NCBI GenBank assembly: GCA_017398105.1
Contig: JAFQHF010000004.1
Location: 1 to 5,059, forward strand
Reading direction: 5' to 3'
Length of the DNA stretch: 5,059 bases
DNA from: Oscillospiraceae bacterium
Lineage (GTDB): Bacteria; Bacillota_A; Clostridia; Oscillospirales; Oscillospiraceae
The notes beneath the pieces are model-generated. The model saw only the letters and a list, made by a program, of their open reading frames with translations, ran no database searches and had not been told where the DNA came from. Position numbers and translations under genes: made by a program. This document shows, one piece after another, positions 4,870 through 5,059 of the stretch; the first letter of the stretch is position 1, and every line of letters starts with the position of its first letter.

Positions 4870-5059
4870 TTATTTCGGAAAGCCCCAGATTAGGAAATAG
4901 ACAATCATGGAAACTGCGTCGATTGCCAGAACCGTCCCGGCGATGATCCCCACGATCTTCAGGCCCTTCTTCGCTTTCTGCTTGTTTTCGGTAGTCATGA
5001 CCTTTGCCCCCAACTCATCCAGTTTTGTTTTGACAGGAACTTTTCCCAATACCAGCTCA
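4870..5059 (-). CDS. Partial hypothetical protein with C-terminal membrane helix (start beyond right edge)
   Basis: An open minus-strand frame enters from the right edge and ends at TAA 4870-4872, giving 62 visible residues. The first 20 are mixed and charged (starting ELVLGKVPVKTKLDELGAKV). Then a lysine-rich stretch, TENKQKAKKGLK, precedes one hydrophobic helix (KIVGIIAGTVLAIDAVSM and on to IVYFLIW) and a short end GFPK. The positive-inside rule puts the lysine-rich side in the cytoplasm. An ATG at 4998 would give a complete 42-residue single-helix protein, with GGGGG eight bases upstream. I cannot choose between this and a longer protein cut by the window, although the 21 open codons upstream favour the longer one. 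I do not recognise the family. It converges on the acyltransferase gene across the shared hairpin. Confidence 0.6.
   Translation of the reverse strand, partial: ELVLGKVPVKTKLDELGAKVMTTENKQKAKKGLKIVGIIAGTVLAIDAVSMIVYFLIWGFPK

Noticed and set aside
5030..5058. TTGACA on the plus strand near the right edge as a possible promoter
   Set aside because: No -10-like sequence occurs at 16-18 bases spacing before the window ends.

Overview
The window looks like an accessory segment of a low-to-medium-GC Gram-positive bacterium, probably of class Clostridia. This is inferred from strong AGGAGG-type ribosome binding sites, sigma-A promoters with extended -10 elements, short overlapping operons, and a LytTR/DUF3021 pair typical of Firmicutes. 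No rRNA, tRNA, CRISPR array, transposase or integrase is visible, so mobility cannot be judged.

Layout. Positions 23-2479 are all minus strand: a three-gene GNAT acetyltransferase run (tandem-domain GNAT, then a RimJ/RimL-type GNAT, then a small GNAT), followed by a VOC/glyoxalase-fold gene with its own promoter. Positions 2480-2906 are a 427-base divergent intergenic region. Its minus-strand half carries a near-consensus promoter and a structured leader RNA of about 255 nt. The leader has a 5' hairpin, a nine-codon ORF with a strong Shine-Dalgarno, and two terminator-like hairpins ahead of the acetyltransferase operon. This is the architecture of leader-peptide attenuation used by many Firmicute antibiotic-resistance genes. 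Its plus-strand half carries an extended -10 promoter with a perfect inverted repeat just upstream.

Positions 2907-4827 are a tightly coupled plus-strand operon: a LytTR DNA-binding protein without a receiver domain, a four-helix DUF3021 membrane protein, and an integral-membrane acyltransferase-3 family protein. Adjacent genes overlap by ATGA. The regulator and membrane protein resemble a LytTR regulatory system, in which a membrane protein holds the regulator in check. The acyltransferase is the probable output or partner. A strong bidirectional hairpin (4832-4861) separates this operon from the tail of a convergent minus-strand ORF encoding a short single-helix membrane protein, which runs off the right edge.

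How the parts may work together (inference): the acetyltransferase cluster looks like an inducible detoxification or resistance unit switched on through its leader RNA. The LytTR operon looks like a self-contained membrane-sensing unit acting on an envelope acyltransferase. Whether the two halves share a signal cannot be told from the sequence.
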